60,051 nt of DNA from Mesorhizobium sp. WSM3859 (GCF_002295065.1 NZ_NSGG01000025.1:1-60051); one strand, 5' to 3'; shown: positions 44,009-53,196, counted from the first letter of the stretch. Made by a program: numbers and translations. The notes: generated by a model not told the origin, from the sequence alone.

Positions 44009-45562
44009 ATGACGACGATAACCATGACGGCGCCGGCAATGAAGACGTCGCCTGTCCCGAGCTACTGCCGCCGCGTCGGCGCCGCCGCGCTGCTGGTGGC
44101 GCTGGCCGATTTTCTTTTCTATGGCCAGCCGGTCGGGATCACCCTCTTCATCTTCGCGACCGTACTTGCCGCCACGGTCGTCGCCATGCATCCGACAGCA
44201 CTGAACGATGCCCGGGTGTGGCTCAAGCCGGCGGCGCTGTTCGCGGCACTTTTGCCGCTCGTCGAAAATGTCAGCCCGCTTTCGCTGCTGGTCGCGGTTG
44301 CCGCGCTGGCAATCTTTGCGCTGTCGCTGGCCGGACGGCTGCGCGCCCGCCCCGCCCGGATCGCGCGGCAGCTTGGCCTGTTCCTGCTCGCCGCCCCTTT
44401 CCGCTTCGCGCGCGACTTCTTCCGCTGGCGCAAGGTGGCGCGCCAGCTCGGGCAGCGGCGAATCCGGCTGGCGGCCATCGCCGTCTGGGTCATGCCGCTG
44501 ACGCTCGGCATCGTCTTCCTGGCGCTGTTCGGCGTCGCCAATCCAATCATCGAGCACTGGCTGTCGCTGATCGATCTTTATGCGCTGCTCGAGAAGATCG
44601 AGGTCGCGCGACTGATCTTCTGGCTCATCGTGCTGGCCGGCGTCTCGGCCTTTCTGCGGCCCCGCCTGCCGCGCTTCGTCTCTCGCCTCAGGCGCATCCT
44701 GCCTGCCGCGCCCGCGGCAAGGCGGACGAGGACTTCCGCCGAGGACGTCCTCTTCGGCAAGGCCGCCATCCTGCGCGCACTGATCGTCTTCAACGCGCTG
44801 TTTGCCGTGCAGACTATCCTCGACGGCACCTATCTGTGGGGCGGCGTCGCTTTGCCCGACGGGCTGACGTATGCCGCCTACGCGCATCGCGGCGCCTATC
44901 CGCTGGTCGTCACCGCGCTGCTTGCCGCCGGCTTCGTGCTGGTGGCACTGCGCTCGGGCAGCGAGACGTCGCGCGATCCGCTGATACGCCGGCTGGTCTA
45001 TCTCTGGGTGGCGCAGAACATCGTGCTGGTCATCTCCTCGATGCTGCGGCTCGACCTCTATATCGGCGTCTACGCGCTCACCTATCTGCGCGTCGCCGCT
45101 TTCATCTGGATGGGACTGGTCGCGGTGGGGCTGGCGCTGATCATTGCCCGCATCGCATTCACAAAATCCGGCGAATGGCTGCTCTCCGCCAATCTTCTGA
45201 CGCTTTCGGCGACGCTTTATGCCTGCTGTTTCGTCAATTTCGCAGCAACGATCGCCAACTACAATGTCGACCATTCGCTTGAGATGAACGGTCCCGGCAC
45301 CGGCCTCGATATCTACTACACAAGGTCGCTCGGCCCAGCAGCCCTGCCGGCTCTCGACCGCTTTTTCGAGCATCAGAAAAAGGTCTTCCTCACCGACAAG
45401 CGCGACCCGGCCGACGCTTTCATCGAGACCCGGTATCGCGACGTGCAGAAAAACTGGCGCGCCTGGAGCCTTCGCGACTGGAGGCTTTTGCGCACCCTCG
45501 ACAAAAGAGGTCCGCTCGTGGTTCCTCCAGGATATCGACCCGCCATGCCGGACTCTGATTGA
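44009..45562 (+). CDS. DUF4173 multi-spanning membrane protein
   Basis: A 517-residue inner-membrane protein with about ten hydrophobic helices in the first 420 residues and a soluble, charged tail of roughly 90 residues. The lay-out (DFLFYGQPVGITLF near the start, GRTYxRR-like RDPLIRRLVYLWVAQNIVLV and TYLRVAAFIWMGLVAVGLA later) fits DUF4173. Function is unknown. ATG at 44009 has AGGAAGG upstream. Its stop overlaps the response regulator start, so it belongs to the two-component operon that follows. Confidence 0.82.
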   Translation: MTTITMTAPAMKTSPVPSYCRRVGAAALLVALADFLFYGQPVGITLFIFATVLAATVVAMHPTALNDARVWLKPAALFAALLPLVENVSPLSLLVAVAALAIFALSLAGRLRARPARIARQLGLFLLAAPFRFARDFFRWRKVARQLGQRRIRLAAIAVWVMPLTLGIVFLALFGVANPIIEHWLSLIDLYALLEKIEVARLIFWLIVLAGVSAFLRPRLPRFVSRLRRILPAAPAARRTRTSAEDVLFGKAAILRALIVFNALFAVQTILDGTYLWGGVALPDGLTYAAYAHRGAYPLVVTALLAAGFVLVALRSGSETSRDPLIRRLVYLWVAQNIVLVISSMLRLDLYIGVYALTYLRVAAFIWMGLVAVGLALIIARIAFTKSGEWLLSANLLTLSATLYACCFVNFAATIANYNVDHSLEMNGPGTGLDIYYTRSLGPAALPALDRFFEHQKKVFLTDKRDPADAFIETRYRDVQKNWRAWSLRDWRLLRTLDKRGPLVVPPGYRPAMPDSD

Positions 45563-46260
45563 TGCCGCACAACATCCTCGTCGCCGACGACGACCCGCAT
45601 ATCCGCGAGATCATCTGCTTCGCGCTGGAAAAGGCCGGCATGAAGACCGCTGCCGTGGCCGACGGCGCCGCAGCACTTCAGGCGGTCGAGCGGCTCGCGC
45701 CCGACCTCATCGTGCTCGACATCGGTATGCCGGAGATGGACGGGCTGGAGGTCTGCCGCAGGCTGAGGCAAAAATCCGACGTGCCGGTGCTGTTTTTGTC
45801 CGCGCGCGATGAAGAAATCGACCGCATCCTCGGGCTGGAGATGGGCGGCGACGATTATGTGACAAAGCCTTTCAGCCCGCGCGAGCTGGTCGCCCGCGTC
45901 AACGTCATCCTGCGGCGCGCGCGTCCGGCGCCGGTCGAGGAGGAAGCGGACGAGAGGCAGTTCGCGCATGGCAAGCTCATGCTCGTCCCGGCAAGCCATG
46001 CGGCGAGCTTCGACGGCAAGCCGCTGACCTTGACGGCGATCGAATTCGCGATCCTGAAAGGCTTTCTCGCCCGCCCACAGCATGTGCTTGGTCGCGACGC
46101 GGTGATGGCCAATGCCTATGCCTCGAATATCCATGTCTCGGAGCGCACCGTCGACAGCCATATCCGCAACGTGCGGGCCAAGCTGGCGGCGGTCGGCTGC
46201 GCCGATGCGATCGCGACGGTGCATGGCGTCGGCTTCCGGCTTGGCCGATGCGGTGGTTGA
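45562..46260 (+). CDS. OmpR-family response regulator (CreB-like)
   Basis: A 232-residue regulator with receiver residues DDD (ILVADDDPHI), phosphoacceptor Asp in IVLDIGMPEMDGLEVC, Lys in YVTKPFSPRELVAR, and a C-terminal winged helix ending in VSERTVDSHIRNVRAKLA. It begins inside the DUF4173 stop and ends 13 bases inside the kinase gene, so the three are one transcript. It probably controls the DUF4173 gene or an envelope function. Confidence 0.93.
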   Translation: MPHNILVADDDPHIREIICFALEKAGMKTAAVADGAAALQAVERLAPDLIVLDIGMPEMDGLEVCRRLRQKSDVPVLFLSARDEEIDRILGLEMGGDDYVTKPFSPRELVARVNVILRRARPAPVEEEADERQFAHGKLMLVPASHAASFDGKPLTLTAIEFAILKGFLARPQHVLGRDAVMANAYASNIHVSERTVDSHIRNVRAKLAAVGCADAIATVHGVGFRLGRCGG

Positions 46261-47819
46261 GCAAGGAAAGGTGGCGGCCGAGGCTCGCCACCGTCGTCGT
46301 CGTCATCCTGATCCTGGTCATGGCGCTGCCGTTGGTCGGGCTGTTCTTCTTCCGGCTCTACGAGAACCAGTTGATCCGCCAGACCGAGGGCGAGCTGATC
46401 GCGCAAGGCGCGGTGGTTGCGGCGATCTATTCCGACGCGGTGCGCGCGGCCGGCATCGCCCCGGACAAACTCGGCGCGCCAGTCTCGGCCGATCCGGCAA
46501 GGGACAACAACTATCCCTACGATCCGATCGAGCCGCGCCTCGATCTTGCCTATGACGATGTCATGCCGTCGCGGCCGGCGTCGCTTCCCGCCACCCCCGA
46601 TCCCACCTTCGCGGCAATAGGGGCGCGGCTCGACGGCATTCTGGACGAGACGCAGAAAACCACGCTTGCCGGCTTCCGGCTGCTCGATCCGCACGGCGTG
46701 GTGATCGCCGGCGGCGACGAGATCGGCCAGTCGCTCAGCGGCGCCGAGGAGGTGCGGACCGCGCTTTCCGGCGCCTATGCCAGCGCGCTCCGACTCCGCA
46801 TCCCCGACCAGCCGGCGCCGCCGCTCTATTCGGTGAGCCGGGGCACCAAGGTGCGCGTCTTCGTCGCCATGCCGGTCGAGCTCGACGGCAGGGTCGCCGG
46901 CGTGGTCTATCTGTCGCGGACGCCGAACAACATCGTCAAGCACCTCTATGGCGAGCGCGGCAAGGTGACTTTGGCGGCGATCGCGATCCTCGGCGGCACG
47001 CTCTTGATCGCGCTGGTGTTCATCCGCACCGTCAGCCGGCCGATCTATGCGCTGATCGAGCGGACGAAGCGCATCGCCGCCGGCGATCGCGACGCGATCA
47101 GGCCGCTCGCCCATCACGGCACGCGCGAGATGGCGGCGCTGTCGACGGCCTTCCTCGACATGGCAACCAAGCTGCAGGCGCGCTCCGACTCCATCCAGAC
47201 CTTCGCCACCCATGTCTCGCATGAGCTGAAATCGCCGCTGACGGCAATCCAGGGCGCAGCCGAGCTGCTGCGCGATTCCGGCGGCGCGATGGACGAGGCC
47301 GAGCGCCGGCGTTTTTCCAACAACATCGTCACCGATGCCGGGCGGCTCAATCTTTTGGTGCGCCGGCTGCTCGATCTGGCGCGCGCCGAAAACCTGGAGC
47401 CGAGCGGCGAAAGCACGACGCTCCATGCGGCGCTGGCATCCTTGCCGATCGACACAAGGCTGGAGACGCGGCTCGAGGGCGGCGGCGATATCAGGCTCGG
47501 CATCTCGGCCGAGAATCTCGGCATCGTGCTCGCCAACCTCATCGACAATTCGGCGAGGCACGGCGCCCGGCAGGTGGCGATCCATGCCTCCGCCGATGGC
47601 GAGCGCGCCCTGGTCCGGGTCGGCGACGACGGTGACGGGATCTCGGCCGCCAACCGGGCCAAAATCTTCGAGCCGTTCTTCACCACGCGGCGCGAGACCG
47701 GCGGCACCGGCATGGGGCTCGGCATCGTGCTGGCCCTCCTGAAAGCGCATGATGGCACGATCAGGCTGGTTGACTCCGAGCGCGGCACGCGCTTCGAGAT
47801 CGATCTGCCGGTCGTCTGA
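46248..47819 (+). CDS. Sensor histidine kinase (CreC-like)
   Basis: A 523-residue kinase with two transmembrane helices (about 14-35 and 243-262) framing a large periplasmic domain of ~205 residues, then HAMP. Boxes: HVSHELKSPLTAIQGAAELL (His), NLIDNSARHGA (N), VGDDGDGISA (G1), GTGMGLGIVLALL (G2). It follows its regulator with a 13-base overlap. The signal is unknown. Confidence 0.93.
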   Translation: MRWLSKERWRPRLATVVVVILILVMALPLVGLFFFRLYENQLIRQTEGELIAQGAVVAAIYSDAVRAAGIAPDKLGAPVSADPARDNNYPYDPIEPRLDLAYDDVMPSRPASLPATPDPTFAAIGARLDGILDETQKTTLAGFRLLDPHGVVIAGGDEIGQSLSGAEEVRTALSGAYASALRLRIPDQPAPPLYSVSRGTKVRVFVAMPVELDGRVAGVVYLSRTPNNIVKHLYGERGKVTLAAIAILGGTLLIALVFIRTVSRPIYALIERTKRIAAGDRDAIRPLAHHGTREMAALSTAFLDMATKLQARSDSIQTFATHVSHELKSPLTAIQGAAELLRDSGGAMDEAERRRFSNNIVTDAGRLNLLVRRLLDLARAENLEPSGESTTLHAALASLPIDTRLETRLEGGGDIRLGISAENLGIVLANLIDNSARHGARQVAIHASADGERALVRVGDDGDGISAANRAKIFEPFFTTRRETGGTGMGLGIVLALLKAHDGTIRLVDSERGTRFEIDLPVV

Positions 47820-47842
47820 GAACCGGCGAATCGGAGAAAAAA

Positions 47843-49009
47843 GTGCGCTACGACATCGTCATCATCGGTGGGGCCATCGTCGGGTCCTCGGTCGCCTACT
47901 ATCTGCGCGAGGAAGGCTTTACCGGCTCGATCGCGCTGATCGAGCGCGACCCGCAATTTTCGCATGCGGCGACGACCTTGTCCTGCGCCTCGATCCGCCA
48001 GCAATTCTCGATCCCTGAAAACATCCGCCTGTCGCAGTTCACGCTGAAACTGTTCCGGCGGCTGAAGGAAACCTTCGGCGCCGACGCCGATATCGGCTTT
48101 CGCGAGGGCGGCTATCTTATCCTCGCCGGCGAGGCCGGGCTGCCGATCCTCAAGGCCAATCACGAGGCGCAGGTCGCCGAGGGTGCCGATATCGCGTTCG
48201 AAGACGCCGGGCAGCTGGCGCGCCGCTTCCCGTGGATGTCGGTCGAAGGCATTTCCGCCGGCGCCTATGGCCGCAGCGGCGAGGGCTGGTTCGACGCGCA
48301 TGCGCTGTTGACCCTGTTCCGCAAGGCGCTGCGCGACAGGAAGATCGATTTCATCACCGCTTCCGCCACCGGCATCAAGCGCGAGGGCAATCGCGTCACC
48401 GCTGTGTCGCTCGACAATGGCGAGACGCTGGAAGCCGGCACCGTCGTCAACGCCGCCGGGCCGAACGCCGGCAAGGTCGCGGCATTCGCCGGGCTCGAGC
48501 TGCCGGTCGAGCCGCGCAAGCGCAATGTCTTCGTCTTCGAGGCGCGTGAGAAATATGCCGACATGCCGCTGCTGGTCGATCCGTCCGGCATCTATGTGCG
48601 GCCGGAAGGTTCGGTCTACCTCACCGGCGGCGCCGAGCCGGAGGAAGGCGACGTCGCGCCCGACCCCAAGGATTTTGAGGTCAACTGGCCGCTGTTCGAA
48701 GAGGTGATCTGGCCGGTTCTGGCCAACCGCATCCCGGCCTTCGAGGCGATCAAGCCGACGCGCGCCTGGGTCGGGCACTACGACTACAACACGCTCGACC
48801 AGAACGGGGTGATCGGGCCGCATCCGGAGGTCGCAAACTTCCTGTTCGCCAACGGTTTTTCCGGCCACGGCCTGCAGCAGGCGCCGGCGGTAGGCAAGTC
48901 GATCGCGGAGCTCGTCATGCATGGCGGGTATCGCACGATCGACTGCACGGCGTTCGGCTATGAGCGGGTGGCCGAGGGAAGGGCGTTCCGGGAGTTGAAT
49001 GTGATTTGA
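47843..49009 (+). CDS. FAD-dependent oxidoreductase (D-amino acid/sarcosine oxidase type)
   Basis: A 388-residue DAO-family flavoprotein. The FAD-binding GxGxxG-type loop is IIGGAIVGSSVAYYLREE, followed by the acidic ribose binder in LIERD. SCASIRQQF and the C-terminal FLFANGFSGHGLQQAPAVGKSIAEL complete the fold. GTG start with GGAG six bases upstream. It lies 23 bases after the kinase gene and may be read from the same transcript. It probably oxidises an N-methyl or D-amino acid or a related amine. Confidence 0.88.
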   Translation: MRYDIVIIGGAIVGSSVAYYLREEGFTGSIALIERDPQFSHAATTLSCASIRQQFSIPENIRLSQFTLKLFRRLKETFGADADIGFREGGYLILAGEAGLPILKANHEAQVAEGADIAFEDAGQLARRFPWMSVEGISAGAYGRSGEGWFDAHALLTLFRKALRDRKIDFITASATGIKREGNRVTAVSLDNGETLEAGTVVNAAGPNAGKVAAFAGLELPVEPRKRNVFVFEAREKYADMPLLVDPSGIYVRPEGSVYLTGGAEPEEGDVAPDPKDFEVNWPLFEEVIWPVLANRIPAFEAIKPTRAWVGHYDYNTLDQNGVIGPHPEVANFLFANGFSGHGLQQAPAVGKSIAELVMHGGYRTIDCTAFGYERVAEGRAFRELNVI

Positions 49010-49018
49010 CGGGCTCCC

Positions 49019-49163
49019 CCTTCCCCCCTTGTGGGGGAAGGTGTCGCCGGAGGCGACGGATGAGGGGTGCTCCAGGGAAAGCCAACGTCTCACTCCGCTG
49101 GAACACCCCTCATCCGTCTCGGCGCTATCGCGCCGATCCACCTTCTCCCACAAGGGGAGAAGG
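49019..49163. repeat. Long inverted repeat (family A)
   Basis: Same element as 6967-7110: outer CCTTCTCCC arms, inner GATGAGGGGTGCTCCAGGGA / TGGAACACCCCTCATC. The left arm has drifted (CCCCCCTTGTGGGGG), and the variable hairpin reads GTCGCCGGAGGCGAC here. It separates convergent genes. Confidence 0.85.
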
Positions 49164-49173
49164 GAGAGCCGCG

Positions 49174-49662
49174 CTAAGCCGCCCGTCCTCCCCCACCCAA
49201 ATAACCCTGCAGCCAGCCAAGCACGCGCGCCCAGCCTTCGGCATGTTCGGCCGCGGCGTCCGGGAAACCCGCGAAGCCGCCGTGGCAGATGGTTAGCCGC
49301 GTGCCGCCGGCGATCGGCTCAAGCAGATAAGCCACGGTCGTTTCCTGACGGCCGAGCGCCGGATGGTCCCAGCCGTAGCGCCGCGTCTGCACGATGCGGC
49401 GCGGCATCTCGATTTCGAGAAACTCGCCGCTGGCGGGCAGCTGTTGACCGTCGGCCGTCTCCACGACGACGCTCCAGCTTCCGCCGACGCGAAGATCGGC
49501 GTTCCATCCGATCATACGATAGGTTTCGGGCGAACCCCACCAGCGCTCGACCTCCCGGGTGACAAGTGCGGCGATGACCTCGTCCGGCGCGGCGGGAAGC
49601 TCGGCCGAGGCCATGACCGTATCGGCATTCGCCATGGCTTGCGGCAAGGATAGTTGAAGCAT
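49174..49662 (-). CDS. SRPBCC/AHA1-type domain protein
   Basis: A 162-residue START/SRPBCC-fold protein. Family signs are EVERWWGSPETYRMIGWNAD, GGSWSVVVET and the C-terminal GWARVLGWLQGYL. These proteins bind a hydrophobic ligand; many small bacterial ones are of unknown role and lie beside an ArsR repressor, as here. ATG at 49662 has AGGG upstream; a GTG three codons earlier is also possible. Confidence 0.85.
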   Translation of the reverse strand: MLQLSLPQAMANADTVMASAELPAAPDEVIAALVTREVERWWGSPETYRMIGWNADLRVGGSWSVVVETADGQQLPASGEFLEIEMPRRIVQTRRYGWDHPALGRQETTVAYLLEPIAGGTRLTICHGGFAGFPDAAAEHAEGWARVLGWLQGYLGGGGRAA

Positions 49663-49714
49663 CACATGCACCCTGTGACAGAATTGTTTCGCTCTCGAAA
49701 CGAAGCTTTTTCTT

Positions 49715-49790
49715 ACGCAATTCCGGACGGGTGGCTACGGAGACGTCGCCGAACACGAACCGCTACGCACTTTTCCTGGAACTTGCTCTA
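49715..49790. repeat. Dispersed repeat (family F)
   Basis: Starts ACGCAATTCCGGACGGGTGG and ends TTTTCCTGGAACTTGCTCTA, the same two ends as the copy at 34190-34240 but with another centre. It ends at the stop of the next SRPBCC gene. Confidence 0.55.
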
Positions 49791-50237
49791 GCCCTTCGAC
49801 GGCGGGCGCTCGAAACCTTTGCCGGTTTCGAGCAGGCTCTTGAGGCTCGCCAGCACCAGCGGCCAGCCCTTGGAGACGTTGGCGAGCAGCCTGTGCGGGC
49901 CGTCGGCTTCATGGATGACGGCGAGTTTTATCAATTCGCCGTCCGGCTCGATGGTGAAGGTGCAGCGCGTGTAGCCGTCCTCCTTCACCTCGGGCATCCA
50001 TTCATTGCGCCATTTGATGACAAGGCGTCTTGGCGGATCGACCTCCAGGATCTCACCGGAATCGGCGATGCTGCCGTCAGGGAACATCAGCTTCCAACTC
50101 GAGCCGACCTTCCATTCGCTCTCCTGATAGGAGCAGAGGAAGAACTGCCGGTTGAATTCCGGATCGGTCAGCGCCTGCCAGAGTTTTTCAGGCGTGGTGC
50201 GGATATAGGTGACATAGACGAAGCTGTTCTCGCTCAC
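49788..50237 (-). CDS. SRPBCC/AHA1-type domain protein
   Basis: A 149-residue SRPBCC protein: FVYVTYIRTTPEKLWQALTD at the start, KVGSSWKLMFPDG and the C-terminal SKGWPLVLASLKSLLETG. Its GTG start overlaps the ArsR stop (GTGA), so it is the second gene of a repressor-SRPBCC operon, a common bacterial pairing of unknown physiological role. Confidence 0.9.
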   Translation of the reverse strand: MSENSFVYVTYIRTTPEKLWQALTDPEFNRQFFLCSYQESEWKVGSSWKLMFPDGSIADSGEILEVDPPRRLVIKWRNEWMPEVKEDGYTRCTFTIEPDGELIKLAVIHEADGPHRLLANVSKGWPLVLASLKSLLETGKGFERPPSKG

Positions 50238-50554
50238 GGCTCTTCCCTTTCAAGGCGTTGCTTCAGATCGCTCAATGCGTTGAGCCGATGGCGCTCGAAC
50301 TTGCCGATCCAGCGCTCGGCGATCTCGTTGATCGGAACGGGGTTGAGGTAGTGCTCCTTCTCGCGGCCGCGGCGCATGGTGGTGACGAGGTTCGCCTCCT
50401 CGAGGATCGCCAGATGCTTGGTCACCGCCTGGCGCGTCATATCCATGTGCTCGCAGAGCGCGTTCAGTGTCTGCCCGTTCCTTGCATGGAGACTGTCCAG
50501 CAATTGCCGGCGGGTCGGGTCGGCCAAAGCGCGAAAGACTGCATCCATGCTCAT
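50234..50554 (-). CDS. ArsR family transcriptional repressor
   Basis: A 106-residue winged-helix repressor: VFRALADPTRRQLLDSLHAR then LCEHMDMTRQAVTKHLAILE (recognition helix, about residues 34-53). It lacks the CxC metal-binding motif of ArsR itself, so it probably senses something else. No ribosome site precedes the ATG, which lies about nine bases from a perfect palindrome with TATTAA between them: possibly a leaderless, self-repressed transcript. Confidence 0.93.
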   Translation of the reverse strand: MSMDAVFRALADPTRRQLLDSLHARNGQTLNALCEHMDMTRQAVTKHLAILEEANLVTTMRRGREKEHYLNPVPINEIAERWIGKFERHRLNALSDLKQRLEREEP

Positions 50555-50562
50555 GGCTTAAT

Positions 50563-50582
50563 ATGCAACCATTTGGTTGCAT
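50563..50582. promoter_or_regulatory. Palindromic operator ATGCAACCA-TT-TGGTTGCAT
   Basis: A perfect 9+2+9 inverted repeat directly before the ArsR start. Location and symmetry match autoregulatory ArsR-family operators. Confidence 0.75.
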
Positions 50583-50650
50583 GTCAAGCGGTGAGGCGCA
50601 AAAAGGGTGCCGGGCTGCGCGGGACCGGCGCGATCAGCTTGCGGAAATGG

Positions 50651-51076
50651 TCAGTGCTTGCGGGAGAACCAGAAGGCGTCGGGCATGCGTATCATGCCGA
50701 TGCGCTCGTAGAAGCCGACGGCGTCGGGCATCGAGATCAGGCTGATGGCGACTGAAGGGCCGAGCTGGCGCTGCGCCTCGTCCATCAGGCCTTTGCCGAT
50801 GCCGAGCCCTTGCGCCGAGGCGGACACTGCGAGTTCGGAAATGTAGCAGACCCAGGAGAAGTCGGTGACGCCGCGCGCGATGCCGACAAGCGGCTTGCCC
50901 TCGCTGTCGAGACGCGCCGTCAGCACCAGGTTGGCGTTGCCGAGCATCGTCTTCAGGCGCGCCTCGTCATCGATCGGTCGCGTTTCGCCGAGGCCGGAGT
51001 CGACCAATACGCGGCGGAATTCGGCGACGTCGAGCGTGGGCTCGCTTGCGTAGAGGACTTTGGAAGGACGGGCCAT
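50651..51076 (-). CDS. GNAT family N-acetyltransferase
   Basis: A 141-residue acetyltransferase. The acetyl-CoA pyrophosphate loop is SAQGLGIGKGLMDEAQ, preceded by the ISELAVS strand; VGFYERIGM matches the usual C-terminal motif. Start MARPSKVLYA at 51076 is chosen by family length. It is divergent from leuD. The substrate is unknown. Confidence 0.88.
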   Translation of the reverse strand: MARPSKVLYASEPTLDVAEFRRVLVDSGLGETRPIDDEARLKTMLGNANLVLTARLDSEGKPLVGIARGVTDFSWVCYISELAVSASAQGLGIGKGLMDEAQRQLGPSVAISLISMPDAVGFYERIGMIRMPDAFWFSRKH

Positions 51077-51258
51077 GGTCGCAGACTGCACCAGCCGGCC
51101 AGGATTTCGAAGCCGTTTTTTGAGGTGTTCCAGTTCCGTCCACCCTGCCCGCCTTTGGCCCAAGGGCAGTGCACGAATAGTTGCCTTTCATTTGCCGCCG
51201 GCTTTGTGTAAACCGTCCCGCAAAATTCCCCGCAAGCCAAGAAGACGGGCAGGTACCC

Positions 51259-51864
51259 ATGGATAAATTCACCAAGCTCACCGGCGTCGCCGCGCCCATG
51301 CCGATCGTCAATGTCGACACCGACATGATCATTCCGAAGGATTATCTCAAGACGATCAAGCGCACCGGGCTCGGCACCGGCCTGTTCGCCGAGATGCGCT
51401 ACAATGAGGACGGTTCGGAGAATCCGGATTTCGTGCTCAACAAGCCGGCCTATCGCAAGGCGCAGATCCTGGTCGCCGGCGACAATTTCGGCTGCGGCTC
51501 GAGCCGCGAGCATGCGCCCTGGGCGCTGCTCGATTTCGGCATTCGCTGCGTGATCTCGACCTCGTTCGCCGACATCTTCTACAACAACTGCTTCAAGAAC
51601 GGCATCCTGCCGATCACGGTGAGCCCGGAAGACCTCGACAAGCTGATGGACGACGCCTCGCGCGGCTCCAACGCAACGCTGTCGATCGATCTCGAGGCCA
51701 AGGAAATTCGCGGACCGGACGGCGGCGTGATCAGCTTCGACCTCGACGATTTCAAGCGCCATTGCCTGCTCAACGGCCTCGACGACATCGGCCTCACCAT
51801 GGAGAAGGCCGGCGCCATCGCTTCCTTTGAGAAGAAGAACGCCGAGCTGCGCCCCTGGGCCTGA
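51259..51864 (+). CDS. leuD: 3-isopropylmalate dehydratase small subunit
   Basis: A 201-residue LeuD. It starts MDKFTKLTGVAAPMPIVNVD, has the DTDMIIPKDYLKT segment, and the swivel-domain signature FGCGSSREHAPWALLDFGIR. With LeuC it isomerises 2- to 3-isopropylmalate in leucine synthesis. leuC is not in the window; leuB follows 2.3 kb on. GGCAGG precedes the ATG. A hairpin terminator follows. Confidence 0.95.
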   Translation: MDKFTKLTGVAAPMPIVNVDTDMIIPKDYLKTIKRTGLGTGLFAEMRYNEDGSENPDFVLNKPAYRKAQILVAGDNFGCGSSREHAPWALLDFGIRCVISTSFADIFYNNCFKNGILPITVSPEDLDKLMDDASRGSNATLSIDLEAKEIRGPDGGVISFDLDDFKRHCLLNGLDDIGLTMEKAGAIASFEKKNAELRPWA

Positions 51865-51890
51865 GCAGCCTGAAGCGTTGAACGGATAGA

Positions 51891-51915
51891 CCCGGCCGCG
51901 AGCGGCCGGGTTCGT
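51891..51915 (+). terminator. Hairpin after leuD
   Basis: CCCGGCCG (51891-51898) pairs with CGGCCGGG (51903-51910) around CGAG. The T-run is weak (TTCGT), so termination may be partial. Confidence 0.5.
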
Positions 51916-51940
51916 GGCGACTGAATGGAGGGGAGCAGTC

Positions 51941-52858
51941 ATGACACGTTCGCTTCTGGCCGGCGCTTGCGCGTTGGCGTGGGTGTTGATGCCGGTGGCA
52001 GGCGCCCATGCACAGACCGACAACGTGCTCGTGCCGGCCGAGGATCCGTCCGGCGATGCCGCTGACCCCTCGAACACCGCCAATGCGGCCCAGGCCGAGG
52101 ACGAGCAGGCGCCAATCCCGTTCGAAGGCGGCCAGCTCACCATCACGCAGCCGGAGCAGGATGGCGAGAAGGTGCTTGCCTATGACGGCAAGCAGCTGGC
52201 CAGCAATTACGACGTCTTCTTCGACAAGATCGTCAAGATCGGCGACGTGAACGTCGCGCTCGTCGATGTCGGCGACGGCGGCAATCAATGCGGCCCGGCC
52301 AAGGTCATCGTCTGGAAGAAGGACGGCGAGATTGAGACCACCACGGTCGAGCAGGACGAATGCGGCGCGCCGCCGGCCGCCGTCTCCGACAGCGCCATCT
52401 ATTTCGTGCCCTACCTGCTGCCGGGTGATTCCAAGCCGGCGCTGCAATGGTCGCCCACGGAAGGGCTGACGACCTCCGGCAACCTGACCTACACGCCGGA
52501 GCCGGGTAGCGACTGGAAGGATGTCGACCCGTCGGAATACGACAACATCATCGACGCCTTCCACAACGAGGCCGTCTACAAGGCCGGACAGGCGCTGCTG
52601 GGCAACGATATGCCCGACATGGCGACCAGCCTGCTGGTCGGAGGCGGCACCGAGAAGACGGCGTCCGGCGCCTTCTACGCCACCGGCTGCGTGCCGCATG
52701 ACTGCGGCGGCAATGACGGCTTCATGGCGGTCGACCCGGCCAATCAGAAAGTCTATTTCGCCCGCCGCGGCGACAATGGCGAGCCGCAGGCCTGGCCACA
52801 GGTGAAGGACTGGCCGGCGGATATCAAGAAGGCCTATGAGGATGCGCAGGGGAACTAG
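51941..52858 (+). CDS. Hypothetical exported protein
   Basis: A 305-residue protein with a signal peptide (LLAGACALAWVLMPVAGAHA, cleavage likely before QTDN). After an acidic, alanine-rich linker the body contains GGNQCGPAKVIVW, DECGAPP and GCVPHDCGGNDGFMAVDP, suggesting disulphides in a periplasmic fold. ATG at 51941 has GGAGGGG upstream. Similar proteins occur between leuD and leuB in Mesorhizobium, as far as I recall; no function is known. Confidence 0.75.
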   Translation: MTRSLLAGACALAWVLMPVAGAHAQTDNVLVPAEDPSGDAADPSNTANAAQAEDEQAPIPFEGGQLTITQPEQDGEKVLAYDGKQLASNYDVFFDKIVKIGDVNVALVDVGDGGNQCGPAKVIVWKKDGEIETTTVEQDECGAPPAAVSDSAIYFVPYLLPGDSKPALQWSPTEGLTTSGNLTYTPEPGSDWKDVDPSEYDNIIDAFHNEAVYKAGQALLGNDMPDMATSLLVGGGTEKTASGAFYATGCVPHDCGGNDGFMAVDPANQKVYFARRGDNGEPQAWPQVKDWPADIKKAYEDAQGN

Positions 52859-52885
52859 GATTTGGCGGGGCGACGGCCCTCTCTT

Positions 52886-53066
52886 TCGTCATCCACGGGC
52901 GGAGCGACGCGAAGCGGAGCGCAGACCCGAGGATCCATTCCGTGACGATTGCCGTAGAATGCAACGGAACAGAATTCTGCACCGCTGGGCGCCGCTTTAG
53001 CGTAACGGCATGGATTCCAGGGTCTGCGCGCGTCGCTTCGCTCCTTGCTCCGCCCTGGAATGACGA
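52886..53066. repeat. Mosaic inverted repeat (family E)
   Basis: Runs from TCGTCATCCACGGGCGGAGC to CTCCGCCCTGGAATGACGA, with the core pair GGATCCATTCCGTGACGATT / CGTAACGGCATGGATTCC. Same type as 35546-35727. It fills the gap before the RidA gene; the rest of that gap (53067-53196) shows no feature beyond the ribosome site. Confidence 0.7.
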
Positions 53067-53196
53067 CCGGAGAAAGGCTTCGGCTAATCTCCAAGGATTG
53101 CGCTAGCCTTCGTGACAATGTTCCACTCGGCTTGGCCCACGACCCGCGCGACGCCGCTTGCTAAGCACAGGCGAGACAACCAACGCGAGGCACCCC

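Noticed and set aside
47114..49153. 679-codon open frame opposite the kinase and FAD oxidase genes
   Set aside because: Its N-terminal part translates the family A repeat and the rest is antisense to two well-supported genes.
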